Origin: Tranzscheliella williamsii
Lineage: Eukaryota; Basidiomycota; Ustilaginomycetes; Ustilaginales; Ustilaginaceae
Direction: 5' to 3'
NCBI GenBank assembly: GCA_023212725.1
Contig: JALBYF010000026.1
Span: forward strand, 172,619 to 236,618
DNA length: 64,000 bases
The position numbers and the translations under genes are program-made. The first letter of the stretch is position 1, and each line of letters starts with the position of its first letter. The notes beneath the pieces are model-generated. The model searched no databases, was not told the DNA's origin, and worked only from the letters and a program-made list of their open reading frames with translations. Positions 40,640-51,044 of the stretch are shown here, one piece after another.

Positions 40640-42874
40640 ATGCCGGCCAAGAGCAAGAGCAAGGGCAAGTCGATATGGCGCTCGGCGGACGCGCAGCACT
40701 TTCAGCTGGTGCACCGGTCGCAGCGTGATCCGCTGATTCACGATCCGGAGGCGAGCGCCCATGTGCTCAAGTCGTACGACCCCGCCAACCAGGCGCGCGC
40801 CAAGGGGCGGACGCGCGAGCAGCTCGAGGCCGACCACGCCGTCGTCCTCGACCAGCACGGCCGCCCCCTCCGCCCCAACCTCGGCGAAGCCGCCGCCTAC
40901 GGCATCTACTATGACGACACCGAGTACGACTACATGCAGCATCTGCGCCCCATCCGCGACGACCAAAACACCCGCCGCGGCGGTGAAAACATCGACGAAG
41001 ACGTCGACACCATCATGATCTCCGCCGACAGCAAGCAAGCCAAACCCAAGCCCAAGGATCCCTTTGCCCTCAAGGACGCTTCCGCCTCGGCGCCTGCCCC
41101 CGCTGGGCCATCGAACCATGCGCTCCACCTGCCCGCCTCGGCGCTGCCGTCGAAGGACGAACTGCCGTTCTCGTTCACCTCGCATCTCGCCGTCGACCCC
41201 GCCCTGCAGGGCTTTCAGCCCGACATGGACCCGCATCTCCGCCAGGCGCTCGAGGCGCTCGACGACGACGCCTTTGTCGACGACGAGCTGGACGACCACT
41301 TTTTCGGCGAGGTGGTCGCCGAGGGCGAATGGGACGGCATCGTGCGCGACCAAGACCGCTGGCGCGAGCAGGCGCCCGGCGGCGACGAAGCCATCTGGGC
41401 TGACCCGGCACAGCGTGCCCAGCAAGCACTCCAAGAGCAGGGCGAAGAGAGTCTCACCCTCCAAGACCGTATCGCCCTCTTCAAGGCCCAGCAGGACAAG
41501 GAGCGTGCGGCGGCCAAAGGCAAGCAGCCCTCCTCCGCCCAGGGCTCCGACGACGACGACGACGAAGAGAGGGATCAGGTACGCTCGCTGCGGGCCGGCT
41601 CGAGAGCTGGTACCATGTACACCGTCGGTGGCTCGGCGATAGGCAAAAAGGGCCGCCCGGGTGCCTTGGCACGTCGCGCAGCGAGCACCAAGGCCCCCTC
41701 GATCGGTGGAGGCAGCACCGCCTGGAGCATGTCCTCCTCGGCCATGTTTCGAAACAAGGGGCTCACCGACCTCGACGACCGGTTTGCCAAGCTCGGTCGC
41801 GACTACGGCATGCGCGACGAGCTGGACGACGACCTCGACGAGCTCTCCCAGCTGGCGGAAGAGGAGGAGTGGGTCGACTCGGACGGAGACGAGGCGGGCG
41901 AGGTGGTGACGCGCGAGGACTTTGAAGGGATCATGGACGAGTTTCTGCAAAAGTACGAATACAAGCATGGCAAGTTCCGGGAGTCGCTCGGCGGCACCGA
42001 TGCGACGCCGGTGGAGAAGCTGACGCTGCTCAGGCAGGCGCTTGGCCGCGCCCGCATCGACGGCAAGGAGTGGGCGGGCAAGGGCGTCGACGAAGCCAAG
42101 GGCGATGGCGACCTGGGCGACTACGAAGAGTACGACTCGCCCGACGAAGAGATCCTCGACCCGATCCCACGCAGCCACATGCGCGAAAAGTGGGATGTCG
42201 AGTCGATCCAGTCCACCAAGACCAATCTGGAGAATCATCCGCGGACCATCTCGGCCCAGGAGAGCGTCTTTGGCGGCAGCCAAGCCACGTCCGCCTTCCG
42301 GCCCGGCGGCGTCAGTGCCGGCCAGAAGCTGGGCAACGGTCTGGCGCCGAGCATGACCAGCTATACCAGCCAGCGCCCGTCGGCGGCCGCCTTCCTCAAC
42401 GACGAGGAGCGGCTGCCCAAGATCCGCGTCAACCCGCGCACCGGCTTCCCTGAGATCGTCGGCTACAGCAAGCCGCGTGCCAAGAAGCGCGCCGGCCCAG
42501 ATCCACCGCAGACCCCTTCCACCAACGCCACGGGCAGCCTCGACGGCGAGGACGACGGCCGTGGCCCGCCTTCGGATCATGCTTCCGGCTCGGGCTCGGG
42601 CTCCGACACCGAGGACGGCGGCTCTGGCTACGATTCGGATGCCACCGAGGGCGCCGTGACGCGGCCGACGGTGATGACAGAAAAGCGGGATCGAAACGAG
42701 TCCAAGGAGGAGCGGAAAGCACGCAAGCAGGCGCTCAAGGCGACCAAGCAGGAGCGCAAGAATCGCAAGCTCAAGACCAAACAGGCCTTTGCCGCCGAAA
42801 AGAAGAGGCAGAACAACGCCGAGCAGCACCGCAAGCTCGCCGACGGCGGCCCCGCCGGCCTGCGCCTCCTCTAG
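40640..42874 (+). CDS. LTV1: LTV1, 40S ribosomal subunit assembly factor
   Basis: 744 residues from the ATG at 40640 (start MPAKSKSKGKSIWRSADAQH). The family N-terminus is clear: FQLVHRSQRDPLIHDPEAS, AAYGIYYDDTEYDYMQHLRP. The middle has FVDDELDDHFFGEVV, the segment FDDRFA-like DLDDRFAKLGRDYGMRD, then TREDFEGIMDEFLQKYEYKH. The C-terminus is basic (KEERKARKQALKATKQERKN) as expected for the region that binds pre-40S. LTV1 acts in late nuclear pre-40S assembly and export and is released by phosphorylation. Single exon. Confidence 0.94.
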   Translation: MPAKSKSKGKSIWRSADAQHFQLVHRSQRDPLIHDPEASAHVLKSYDPANQARAKGRTREQLEADHAVVLDQHGRPLRPNLGEAAAYGIYYDDTEYDYMQHLRPIRDDQNTRRGGENIDEDVDTIMISADSKQAKPKPKDPFALKDASASAPAPAGPSNHALHLPASALPSKDELPFSFTSHLAVDPALQGFQPDMDPHLRQALEALDDDAFVDDELDDHFFGEVVAEGEWDGIVRDQDRWREQAPGGDEAIWADPAQRAQQALQEQGEESLTLQDRIALFKAQQDKERAAAKGKQPSSAQGSDDDDDEERDQVRSLRAGSRAGTMYTVGGSAIGKKGRPGALARRAASTKAPSIGGGSTAWSMSSSAMFRNKGLTDLDDRFAKLGRDYGMRDELDDDLDELSQLAEEEEWVDSDGDEAGEVVTREDFEGIMDEFLQKYEYKHGKFRESLGGTDATPVEKLTLLRQALGRARIDGKEWAGKGVDEAKGDGDLGDYEEYDSPDEEILDPIPRSHMREKWDVESIQSTKTNLENHPRTISAQESVFGGSQATSAFRPGGVSAGQKLGNGLAPSMTSYTSQRPSAAAFLNDEERLPKIRVNPRTGFPEIVGYSKPRAKKRAGPDPPQTPSTNATGSLDGEDDGRGPPSDHASGSGSGSDTEDGGSGYDSDATEGAVTRPTVMTEKRDRNESKEERKARKQALKATKQERKNRKLKTKQAFAAEKKRQNNAEQHRKLADGGPAGLRLL

Positions 42875-42956
42875 CCGCGCCCTCACCGCGCATACCCCGC
42901 TGCCTAGTCACACACCTTGCATCTCGAAACGCTAACCCTTCATGTAGCTTTCTGCG

Positions 42957-43212
42957 ATGTTGTGACTCTAACACTGACTCGCACTTGTTGATACTCACAT
43001 TCACAACATAAAAGCTCAGCTTCTGGTAAGTCAGCCAGATGTGAAAGCAGCAACACTGGTAAGAACTGCCTAAGAGAAGCTAAGCAGAAGACACGCAGAT
43101 GCTAAGCAGGATCGCAACAGCCAGTCTGGTAGATCAAAATTAAAGCAGTGTTGCTGCTTTTACCACTGGCTAATTTACCAGAAGTCGCGCTTTTATGTTG
43201 TGACTCTAACAC
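42957..43212. mobile_element. MITE-like foldback element, copy 1
   Basis: Near-perfect ~60-bp inverted arms at 43,001-43,060 and 43,146-43,203, starting tcacaacataaaagc and ending gcttttatgttgtga, each containing cttctggtaa and agcagcaacactg. An 18-bp direct repeat (atgttgtgactctaacac) lies at 42,957-42,974 and 43,195-43,212. It shares terminal and internal motifs with the element at 61,838-62,136. No coding capacity. It sits about 135 bases upstream of the peptidase ATG. Confidence 0.75.
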
Positions 43213-43347
43213 GCGTTGTGGGGCGGGTCGGATGGGCGCTGTCCGCTTTGCGATGACGAATGGCTGCGAGGGGCTGCTGCTCAGCAGCCTTGCTGTCTGG
43301 CCACCACCACGGCTCGAGTTCAAGGAGAGGTTCGAAGCATCGCCGAT

Positions 43348-44574
43348 ATGAAGTTTGGCATCCCGTTTAGCGTCTGTGCCGCTGCCGTGTGCGCGGGGGT
43401 GGCGGTGAGCGCGCAGCCGGTGATGCTCGCGCCGTATGCGGCCGACATGGCGACGAGCGGCGGGCTTGGCTCGGCGCTGTTGGGCGGGCTTGGCAGCTGC
43501 TTTGGCGGGCTGTTCAGCGCACGGCTCGTGCAGACCGGCGCGGATGCGGCGCCGTACTGGACGACCGAGCTGGGCAAGCATCTGCTCTTCGTCCGCGGCA
43601 TCCGCTACATGGACATCACCGACACGCGCGACCTCGGCACGCTGTTGCCCGCGTCATCGCTCGCCGTCGACCCCGCCTTCCCCGCCTCGGTGGCACACAA
43701 GCACCGGCTCAAGGAAAGGGTCTTCCCGCACATCTCCGAGGACGGCCCGCGCGAGCACCTCGCCAAGTTCACCTCGTTCCACACGCGGTACTACAAGTCC
43801 GAGACCGGGCGGCAGTCGCAGGCGTGGCTGCTGCAGACGGTCGCGGCGGTCGTCGAGCCGTATGGGCGCTTTGTCAGCGTGCACGAGTTTGCGCATCCGT
43901 GGGGGCAGAACTCGATCGTGCTGCGCGTGCAGGGCGCCAATGCGACACTGACGGCAGCACGCGGCGTGACCATCCTGGGCGCGCACCAGGACTCGACCAA
44001 CACGTTTCCCTTCTTTGCAGCGCCGGGTGCCGACGACGACGGGAGTGGGACGGTGACGATTATCGAGGCGCTGCGTGTGCTGCTCGGAGCGGGGTGGCGG
44101 CCCGAGACCGACGTCGAGTGGCACTGGTACAGCGCCGAGGAGGGCGGCCTGCTCGGCTCGCAGCAGGTCGCCCAGGCGTACGAGCACCAGCGCACCCGCG
44201 TCCGTGCCATGCTCCAGCAGGACATGACCGCCTTTGTCAAGGCAGGCACCACCGAAACCGTCGGCCTCGTCGACGACTACGTCTCCCGCCCCCTCACCTC
44301 CTTCCTCGCCCTGCTGGTCGACGAGTACCTCACCATCCCCTACACCTACACCAAACTCGGCTACGCGGGCAGCGACCACGCCAGCTGGTCCAAGGCCGGC
44401 GCCCACGCCGCCTTCGCCATCGAGGCCACCTTTGCCAACTCCAACCTCCGCCGCATCCACACCACTCGCGACACCTTTGACTACCCCGAGTTCAGCTTCC
44501 CCCACCTCACCCAGTTCGTCCGTCTCAGCGCCGCCTTTGTCGTTGAGCTCGCCGGCTGGGCCCCACAGCCCTAA
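43348..44574 (+). CDS. Secreted M28-family aminopeptidase
   Basis: 408 residues from the ATG at 43348 (the frame opens earlier only at non-ATG codons). The signal peptide is MKFGIPFSVCAAAVCAGVAVSA. Zinc ligands of family M28 are visible in order: GAHQDSTN (His), GADDDGSG (bridging Asp), SAEEGGLLGS (catalytic Glu and ligand Glu), LQQDMTAFV (Asp) and GYAGSDHASW (His). This matches the fungal leucyl aminopeptidase group, with a propeptide before about residue 85. The enzyme trims N-terminal residues from peptides outside the cell. A MITE-like element occupies the proximal upstream region and could influence expression. Confidence 0.93.
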   Translation: MKFGIPFSVCAAAVCAGVAVSAQPVMLAPYAADMATSGGLGSALLGGLGSCFGGLFSARLVQTGADAAPYWTTELGKHLLFVRGIRYMDITDTRDLGTLLPASSLAVDPAFPASVAHKHRLKERVFPHISEDGPREHLAKFTSFHTRYYKSETGRQSQAWLLQTVAAVVEPYGRFVSVHEFAHPWGQNSIVLRVQGANATLTAARGVTILGAHQDSTNTFPFFAAPGADDDGSGTVTIIEALRVLLGAGWRPETDVEWHWYSAEEGGLLGSQQVAQAYEHQRTRVRAMLQQDMTAFVKAGTTETVGLVDDYVSRPLTSFLALLVDEYLTIPYTYTKLGYAGSDHASWSKAGAHAAFAIEATFANSNLRRIHTTRDTFDYPEFSFPHLTQFVRLSAAFVVELAGWAPQP

Positions 44575-44736
44575 CCCGCCCGACCCCCCCTCCCCCGCCC
44601 CGTTCGTTATGCCTTGCCAGACTATGAATGCATGCCCGCGCCAGAAAACGCCCGTGCAAAGGTGTCGATTAGAGCGTGTGCCAAAGTGGCCGTGCAGTGG
44701 AATGCGGGTGGTAGCAGTACAAGGAAGAAGGGTGGG

Positions 44737-47114
44737 CTAGGCGTGGGCCTCGAGGAGGCGCTGGGCAGCGGCGTCCTCGAGGGAAAGGTGGCGCTTGGAC
44801 CAGTCGGCGAGCTGGTGCTGAGCGATGCTGCCCGTGTCGCCGTCGGGGCCGTCCCAGGCGGTGGAGATGAGCGTGGGTTGCGACGAGTGCCAAGCGACGT
44901 CGCGGACGGTGGAGGAGGCGCCGCAGCCGGTGCCGCGGTGGCCGCGGCCGGTCTGCGAACGGCGCGAGCCGGCGCGTGCGGGCGCGGGGGTGGGTTGGTG
45001 GCGCGCCGGGTGGCGGCGCTTCCACCAGGGCGTGGGCGGCGCGGACGGGTCGGACGCCAGCCCAGCGCGCGGCGGCCCGTCGTCCGAGCTGTCGCTATCG
45101 CTATCGCTGTCGCTGTTGCTGCCCGCGCCCTGGTTTGCCGGATCCTTCGCCGCGTACAGCGGCCGCGCCTGCGAGCGGTCAAGCACCTGTGCAACGGTCC
45201 CGTCCAGGTTCCAGATGTGGATCTGCCCATCGGCACTGCCCGAGTAGATGTAGCGCGCCCCCGTCGTCTCGATGGGCGAAAAGTGACAGCGGATCAGCGT
45301 CTTGAGCACCGAATGTCCGCGGTAGGTCATCACAGAGCAGTCCTGCGGGTGGCTCGGGTGCCGCGGCTGCGCGTACGGCATGTTGCGGTAGTCCCAGTTG
45401 CGTAGGCCGTAGACGCGCCGCGGCATTGCATCAAACTCGACCGACGAGTGCATCATCCGCAGATCCCACAGCCGGCACGACTGGTCCTTCCCGTTCGAGA
45501 TGCAGTACCGCCCGTCCCCCTTGGGCGAGACATAGGTGACGCCTTCGGTATGCCCCGCCAGCACACCCGCCGGCTTTCCCCCCGACAGCGACCGCCGATC
45601 CCACACCTTGACAAACGTATCGTCCGACCCGCTGATCAGTACGTTGGACGACGCCGCATCCGCAAACGCTACGCCATTGACGTCGTCGGTGTGCCCCTCG
45701 ACCCGCATTACGCGCCGACGTGCCTCAATATCGTACACGTAGATATCGCCAAAGTGCGCTCCCGCCACAATTTCCCGCGAGTCGCCCGAGAAGCGGATCG
45801 ACCAGATCTGTAGGCCGCCAAGAAGGAAAACACATAGCGGCAGGAGGACGAGAGAGTTAGTAGAGATGGTCATAGCAACCATTAATAGTCATCACAGCTG
45901 CTTACCGCGGACCTCCAGCTTGAACTCGAGTCATCCGAGTTGTGAAAGTCGAGCATGACCTGGTTGTCGCTCGGCGTCGCGCCGCCAGAGTCAAAGTGCT
46001 GCTTGGTGGGTACAAGGTGGACAAAGGGGGTAATGCTCGAGTAGATCATCCACTGGTTGTCCGGACTGAGATTGGCATCGGTGATGGTCCAGTTGCCCTG
46101 GCGGCCTTGGATGCTCTTGATCATGTTGAGAGAGGTGTGCTGTGTAGTGCCCTGCGAGCTGCCGAACCAGTTTTGGCGCACCCGGGTGGGACCATCATCA
46201 TGGATCTGCACGTTTCTCGGTCCTGTGGTGGTGGTGTCGTAGATGTGCACCTTAAAGTCCTGCGTACATGTGTAGAAGAAGGAGGAATCCTGTGAGTATT
46301 GTCCACAATAGACGCGAGCGGGGTAGGAGGCGACAACGGTGCCGTTGGTATTTGGAATGAAATCCGCCAGGTCGGATCGAGGCACTGGACGGCGAGCGTA
46401 CTTGCGCTGCATGATGAGTTCCGAGAGGTTGCGAGAGTCGGCAAAGGCGGACTCGGGGGCGTCCAGCGGCCGCTTGGGTTGCCTGCCAAAGTCGCCTGAG
46501 AGCGCCAGCTCTTGCCCGGCTCGGACAGGCGACGTGATGGGCTCCCAGAAGTCGGTCATCTGTCTGGATTTGGCCAGATGATACCAATCTTGTTCTGCAA
46601 TGTCGTCCTCGTCCTCGTCGTCATCGTCGCCGCCGAGCCGGCTAGCCCCTGTAGCGGCTGCCAGCAGCCTCTGGAGCCCAGCAAGGCCAATGCGGTTGAG
46701 CGCTTGGGTGATAGCGACGCTGCCAGTCGCGGCCTCGTCCTCTTCTTGGTCGTTGCTTGCGGCCAGATGGGCACGAAGAAGATCGCGGATATCTATCGTG
46801 ACGCTATGCTCGTCGTCTTCGTCTTCGTCGGCGTCCTCTTCGTCGTCCTCGTCATCCTCGATTCCGACTCGCACGCCGTCCTCGAGGATGTCCTGGTAGA
46901 TCGAAAGGTCATCGTCGTCGGACGGAATAAACTCACTGCCATCGTCATCCGAATCCAGCCGATCGCCAAAGGCATCTCTTGCTTCAGCTTCTGCGACCAA
47001 CCCTTCGAGTGCGTCTTGCAGCAACATCTGGTCATCCTCCTCCTCGGACAGTTGATCTTCCTCCCGGGTGATATTACGGCGCGCCGCCGGGGAAGGCGAG
47101 TCCGAGTCAGACAT
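44737..47114 (-). CDS. WD40-repeat protein, DCAF11/WDR23-like, two exons
   Basis: Exons are 47114-45906 and 45807-44737, with an intron of 98 nt (GTAAGC ... CTAAC branch ... CTACAG). Joined codons give 759 residues. The acidic N-terminus (Asp/Glu runs) leads into WD repeats: FYTCTQDFKVHIYDT, WTITDANLSPDNQWMIYSS, IWSIRFSGDSREIVAG, VLISGSDDTFVKVWDRR, YCISNGKDQSCRLWDLR and YIYSGSADGQIHIWNLDG. An Asp/Ser run and a basic low-complexity insert interrupt the C-terminal part. Homologues are substrate receptors for CUL4-DDB1 ubiquitin ligase (in animals turning over NRF2). The splice joins the residues around RSA to IWS; both flanking frames end in unrelated sequence without it. Confidence 0.92.
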
Positions 47115-48026
47115 GGTGGGGTCGAGGCGCGCAGATCGGCGGCTTTGGACGCTTGCGTGTCAGACGTGCAACGAAGGTCAGACCAGGCCGAGGTGGGCGC
47201 TGCTATCTCTGCCCAAGCCGACCGCCGATGAGGAGCTGATGCAAAAGCGCGGATTGGCGCAATGGCTTTGTGGACAAAGCTCAGAGCTTGCCGTTCTGAC
47301 TGGCGCCGTAGTTGACAAAACAATCACGAATGTGGCCAGAGTCAAGGTAGGATCGAGCATCGCATCGCCCTTCACGATTAGCTGATCATAGCAATGCTGC
47401 GCAGCGCCATCACGAGTACGGATGCACAGTCCATCACTGTCAGGCGCACAGTCCGCAACGGACGCAATGCAATGCAACTGAGCCGTTTATATTCACAATT
47501 CGCTTTTAGTCCGGTGGAGGCGACCCAATTCGTAATATGAATGCCGTTTGCCGCGCGCATTCCTGATTAGCTTCCGCCCGGCAATCATAAATCACCAACA
47601 AACCGAGACGAGCGGTAGCCGTAGTCAATCTAACATCGCTTCATCAGTCAACAGTCGTGAGTGGTGGTGTAAGTTACGTGTGAGTGCGATGCGAGTCTTT
47701 GAGCCACAGGTCTGCGCGTGTGAGTTGTTGGGCTTCCTCCTACAGCATTAGCATTGTGGTTCCCCGTTGCTCGCTCCCGGTCATTCGCACGCTAGGTTGC
47801 CCATAGTCCCACACTAGAAAGCGTCAAAGAGGGTTGTGCCGGTCAGAGGGTCAGAGCCCTCATTTTCCTGGCTTTTGGCAGAATTGCATAGAGCGCAACG
47901 TGTAGCATGATATACAGCAGGTCGGGCGGTCAGCGCGAGCAGCAAAGAATAGATTCCGGTGACTATCCGTGCAAAAGCATGCAACCGACGACGAGCCCAG
48001 TGGACGTGACTAGTAGCTCGAGACGT
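47115..48026. other. Intergenic between WD40 gene start and eL22 end
   Basis: 912 bases, both flanking genes on the minus strand. No gene, repeat array or tRNA recognised; lower GC near 47,480-47,660. Confidence 0.4.
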
Positions 48027-49031
48027 TTAGTTCTCAGCCTCCTCCTGGTCGTAGGAGACGTTGAAGAACTTGATCTCGTAGCCCTGCTTGGAAGTAGCCA
48101 CGACTCGCAGCCAGTCTCGGAGCTGCTGCTTGCGCAGATGCTTCTTGGTCAGGTACTTGAGGTATCGCTTGGAGAAAGCGACGTTGGTGTTGACCCAGAT
48201 CTTGCCCGTACCTATTTCACCGACAGTACAAAACAGATACAAACCGACACGCAGAAAAATTGCGAAACCAACAATGGCCGAGATCGAGGACGAGAAGCTA
48301 GGTCAGCTCTCCAGCTCGACGGTGGAACGGCCATGTGGTGAGGCAACAAGAGAAGAACCTTCTAGGCCAGCCTTCCAGCCTTCAACCCAATCCCTCCTCC
48401 CGTATCTCCAACCCTCGCGCCCGTAGCTATCCTGACCCACAGGTCCTAGCGAGTCAGGACATGCTCAAGACTGGTGCCAAGCGAGTCAGAACAAGCTCGA
48501 GACTGTGATCCAAGCGAGGCGGAACAAGCTCGTGACTGGATCCGAGTCAAGAACAAGCTCGAGACCGTCTGCGCCTGCACCGAAGGCGCCAGCTACAAAT
48601 GCCTATTGTCCTTTTCTGCAATCTTCTCTTGTGCCTCTTCGCGTTAGCGCTACTCACCCTCACGGGTAATCTCGACACGGTCACCGAGGTTACCAGCCTT
48701 ACCATCGACCTTGATTCGGTCGTGGAGGTACTTCTCAAAAGCGGCGGCATCAAGGATACCGTCGTTGGCAGGACCAGAAAAGTCAATGAAGAACTTGTGG
48801 GCGGTCTTGCCCTGCTTGGCGCTAGCCTTAGTGTTCTTAGTAACAGCCTGATTGCGTATAGGTAAAGACTCGTAGCAGTTAGTCGCTTGCTCCAATTTCA
48901 GCATATTCTCCTTAGCCATTGCCCATACACCAGCTCGACAGGTCGACTTGTCCTGCATGGAGGAGGCCTTTATCGAGCCTAGGCGCAGCGACGCAGGGCG
49001 GCGGGAGGAGCGGTGAAGCGGCACTTACCAT
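48027..49031 (-). CDS. RPL22: 60S ribosomal protein eL22, three exons
   Basis: Exon 1 contributes only the start codon (49031-49029), directly followed by GTAAGT. Exon 2 is 48847-48658 and exon 3 is 48211-48027. The introns are 181 nt (ending CAATCAG, with CTAAC branch) and 446 nt (GTGAGT...ATAG). Joined length is 378 nt, giving 125 residues, the usual size. The protein reads [20 protein letters not shown], then the family core FDAAAF-like [20 protein letters not shown], and later [20 protein letters not shown] and [14 protein letters not shown], ending in an acidic tail. It is a structural part of the large subunit. Intron-rich, unlike most neighbours; the second intron contains a tandem repeat. 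Confidence 0.95.
48449..48573. repeat. ~32-bp degenerate tandem repeat inside eL22 intron 2
   Basis: Four head-to-tail units (30-33 bp) sharing gcgagtcagaacaagctcga-like sequence: 48,449-48,480, 48,481-48,513, 48,514-48,543 and 48,544-48,573. Copies differ by substitutions and small indels. Confidence 0.8.
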
Positions 49032-49547
49032 TATGATTACAATAAGCCTACTGGTAAATCAGCAAAGCGTGTGTCTTGGGGATGAACGGATGGTTAAGAC
49101 AGGAAGCAGGAGGCGATCCTGTCCAAGCTTCTCGCCCTCACGGCCCGGTTCTCGCACGGAGGACCAGCGACAGCCAACTCTTGCGAATTGTCTGTTCAGG
49201 CGCTTCTGTCAGGGATGCCGATTTTTACAGTTTCAAGTTCTGCAGTCACGTGTGGGCACCATGCTGCGTCTAAAGGTTATGTTAGGTCCGTAAGTCATCT
49301 TCGGTGCTGACTTGGTCTTTGTCATCTGATCTACCTCGGATCCGATCCTGACTGTGAAATGAATAGAAGAAATTTGGCAAGAGCGCAGCTGCTGAAGACG
49401 GCCAAGCAAAAAATTCGCCAGGTTCGCTCGTCAGGTGGGCTATCCACAAAGAGCACAACGCCTCTTCTCTACTGTTTGTCTCCACCTACCCTCACCCTCC
49501 CTCCGCTTCCCGCAACGTCGTATCTCGCAGATACACAGCCCTTCACC
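49032..49547. promoter_or_regulatory. Bidirectional region eL22 / CBF5
   Basis: 516 bases between head-to-head starts of two ribosome-related genes. Pyrimidine-rich just before the CBF5 ATG (49,470-49,545). No clear TATA. Confidence 0.4.
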
Positions 49548-51044
49548 ATGGCGCTTCCGCTCGGCCTTTCTGTTGCCGACGCCCAGCAGGCGGGCGACTT
49601 TATGATCAAGCCTGAAAATACCGGCCCTAAGCTCGACACGGCCCAGTGGCCCCTACTGCTCAAGAACTACGAGCAGCTCCTCGTTCGCAGCTCCCACTTC
49701 ACCCCTATCCCGCACGGATGCTCGCCGCTCAAGCGAGACCTGCAGACCTACGTCAGGTCGGGTGTCATCAACCTCGACAAGCCCTCCAACCCTTCCTCGC
49801 ACGAGGTCGTTTCCTGGTTGCGTCGTATTCTCCGTGTCGACAAGACTGGTCACAGCGGTACGCTCGACCCCAAGGTAACCGGCTGTCTGATTGTCTGCAT
49901 CGACCGTGCCACCCGTCTGGTAAAGTCGCAACAGGGCGCCGGTAAAGAGTACGTTGCCGTATTGAGGTTGCACGACAAGCTTGACGATGCCAAGAAGCTG
50001 CCCAGAGCCATCGAGACCCTCACCGGATCTCTCTTCCAGAGGCCGCCGTTGATCTCGGCCGTCAAGCGTCAGCTCCGAATCCGAACCATCTACGAGTCCA
50101 AGCTGCTCGAGTTCGACAATGATCGCCATCTTGCCGTCTTCTGGGTCAGCTGCGAAGCCGGCACCTACATCCGAACGCTTTGCGTTCACCTCGGACTTCT
50201 TTTGGGTGTCGGGGGACACATGCAGGAGCTTCGACGAGTCCGATCCGGTGCTCTCTCTGAAAACGACTCGATCGTCACCATGCACGACGTCTTGGATGCC
50301 CAGTGGTTGTACGACAACCAGCGCGATGAGTCTTACCTGCGACGAGTCATTCGACCGCTTGAGTCGCTTCTGGTCGGATACAAGAGGATCGTTGTCAAGG
50401 ATTCGGCTGTTAACGCCGTCTGCTACGGCGCCAAGCTCATGATCCCCGGTCTCCTCCGGTATGAGAAGGAAATCGAGGTCAACGAGGAGGTTGTCCTTAT
50501 GACTACTAAGGGCGAGGCGATTGCCCTTGCTATTGCTCAGATGTCGACCGTCGATCTGTCGACCTGCGACCACGGCGTTGTTGCCAAGGTCAAGAGGTGT
50601 ATCATGGAGCGAGACACCTATCCGAGACGATGGGGTTTGGGCCCCAAGGCGCAGGAGAAGAAGGCGATGATCAAGACCGGCAAGCTGGACAAGCACGGCA
50701 AGAGCATCAATGGCGTCACTCCGGACAAGTGGAAGAAGGACTATGTCGACTACGCGGAAGCGGGCGCCCCTGCCTCGGAAGTGGCGCAGGTAGCTGCCGC
50801 CGCATCTACCGCTGCCGTTGCCGCTGTCGAACCCATGACGCCGATGAAGAAAGAGGATGGGGAGAGCAAGAAGAGGAAGCTCGAGGAGACGCCAGGCGGA
50901 GCCGAAGAGGGCGAGACCGAGGAGGAACGAAAGAAGCGAAAGAAGGAGAAGAAGGAGAAGAAGGCTGCTGAGGCCGCTGCCGGTGTTGAGACCCCCAAGT
51001 CTGAGAAGAAGAAGAAGGAAAAGAAAGAGAAGAAGGACAAGTAA
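49548..51044 (+). CDS. CBF5: H/ACA snoRNP pseudouridine synthase Cbf5/dyskerin
   Basis: 498 residues from the ATG at 49548 (caccATGG). The dyskerin-like N-terminus is followed by the TruB catalytic domain with the nucleophile Asp in [11 protein letters not shown] (about residue 107), [34 protein letters not shown] and [21 protein letters not shown]-binding domain covers about 276-350 ([20 protein letters not shown]). The Lys/Glu-rich tail ([12 protein letters not shown]) is typical. It converts uridine to pseudouridine in rRNA and snRNA guided by H/ACA RNAs with Nop10, Nhp2 and Gar1. Single exon. Confidence 0.97.
   Translation: MALPLGLSVADAQQAGDFMIKPENTGPKLDTAQWPLLLKNYEQLLVRSSHFTPIPHGCSPLKRDLQTYVRSGVINLDKPSNPSSHEVVSWLRRILRVDKTGHSGTLDPKVTGCLIVCIDRATRLVKSQQGAGKEYVAVLRLHDKLDDAKKLPRAIETLTGSLFQRPPLISAVKRQLRIRTIYESKLLEFDNDRHLAVFWVSCEAGTYIRTLCVHLGLLLGVGGHMQELRRVRSGALSENDSIVTMHDVLDAQWLYDNQRDESYLRRVIRPLESLLVGYKRIVVKDSAVNAVCYGAKLMIPGLLRYEKEIEVNEEVVLMTTKGEAIALAIAQMSTVDLSTCDHGVVAKVKRCIMERDTYPRRWGLGPKAQEKKAMIKTGKLDKHGKSINGVTPDKWKKDYVDYAEAGAPASEVAQVAAAASTAAVAAVEPMTPMKKEDGESKKRKLEETPGGAEEGETEEERKKRKKEKKEKKAAEAAAGVETPKSEKKKKEKKEKKDK

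Noticed and set aside
40487..42886. Long minus-strand frame opposite LTV1
   Set aside because: Shadow of LTV1; low-complexity Val/Gly/Leu text without domain motifs.
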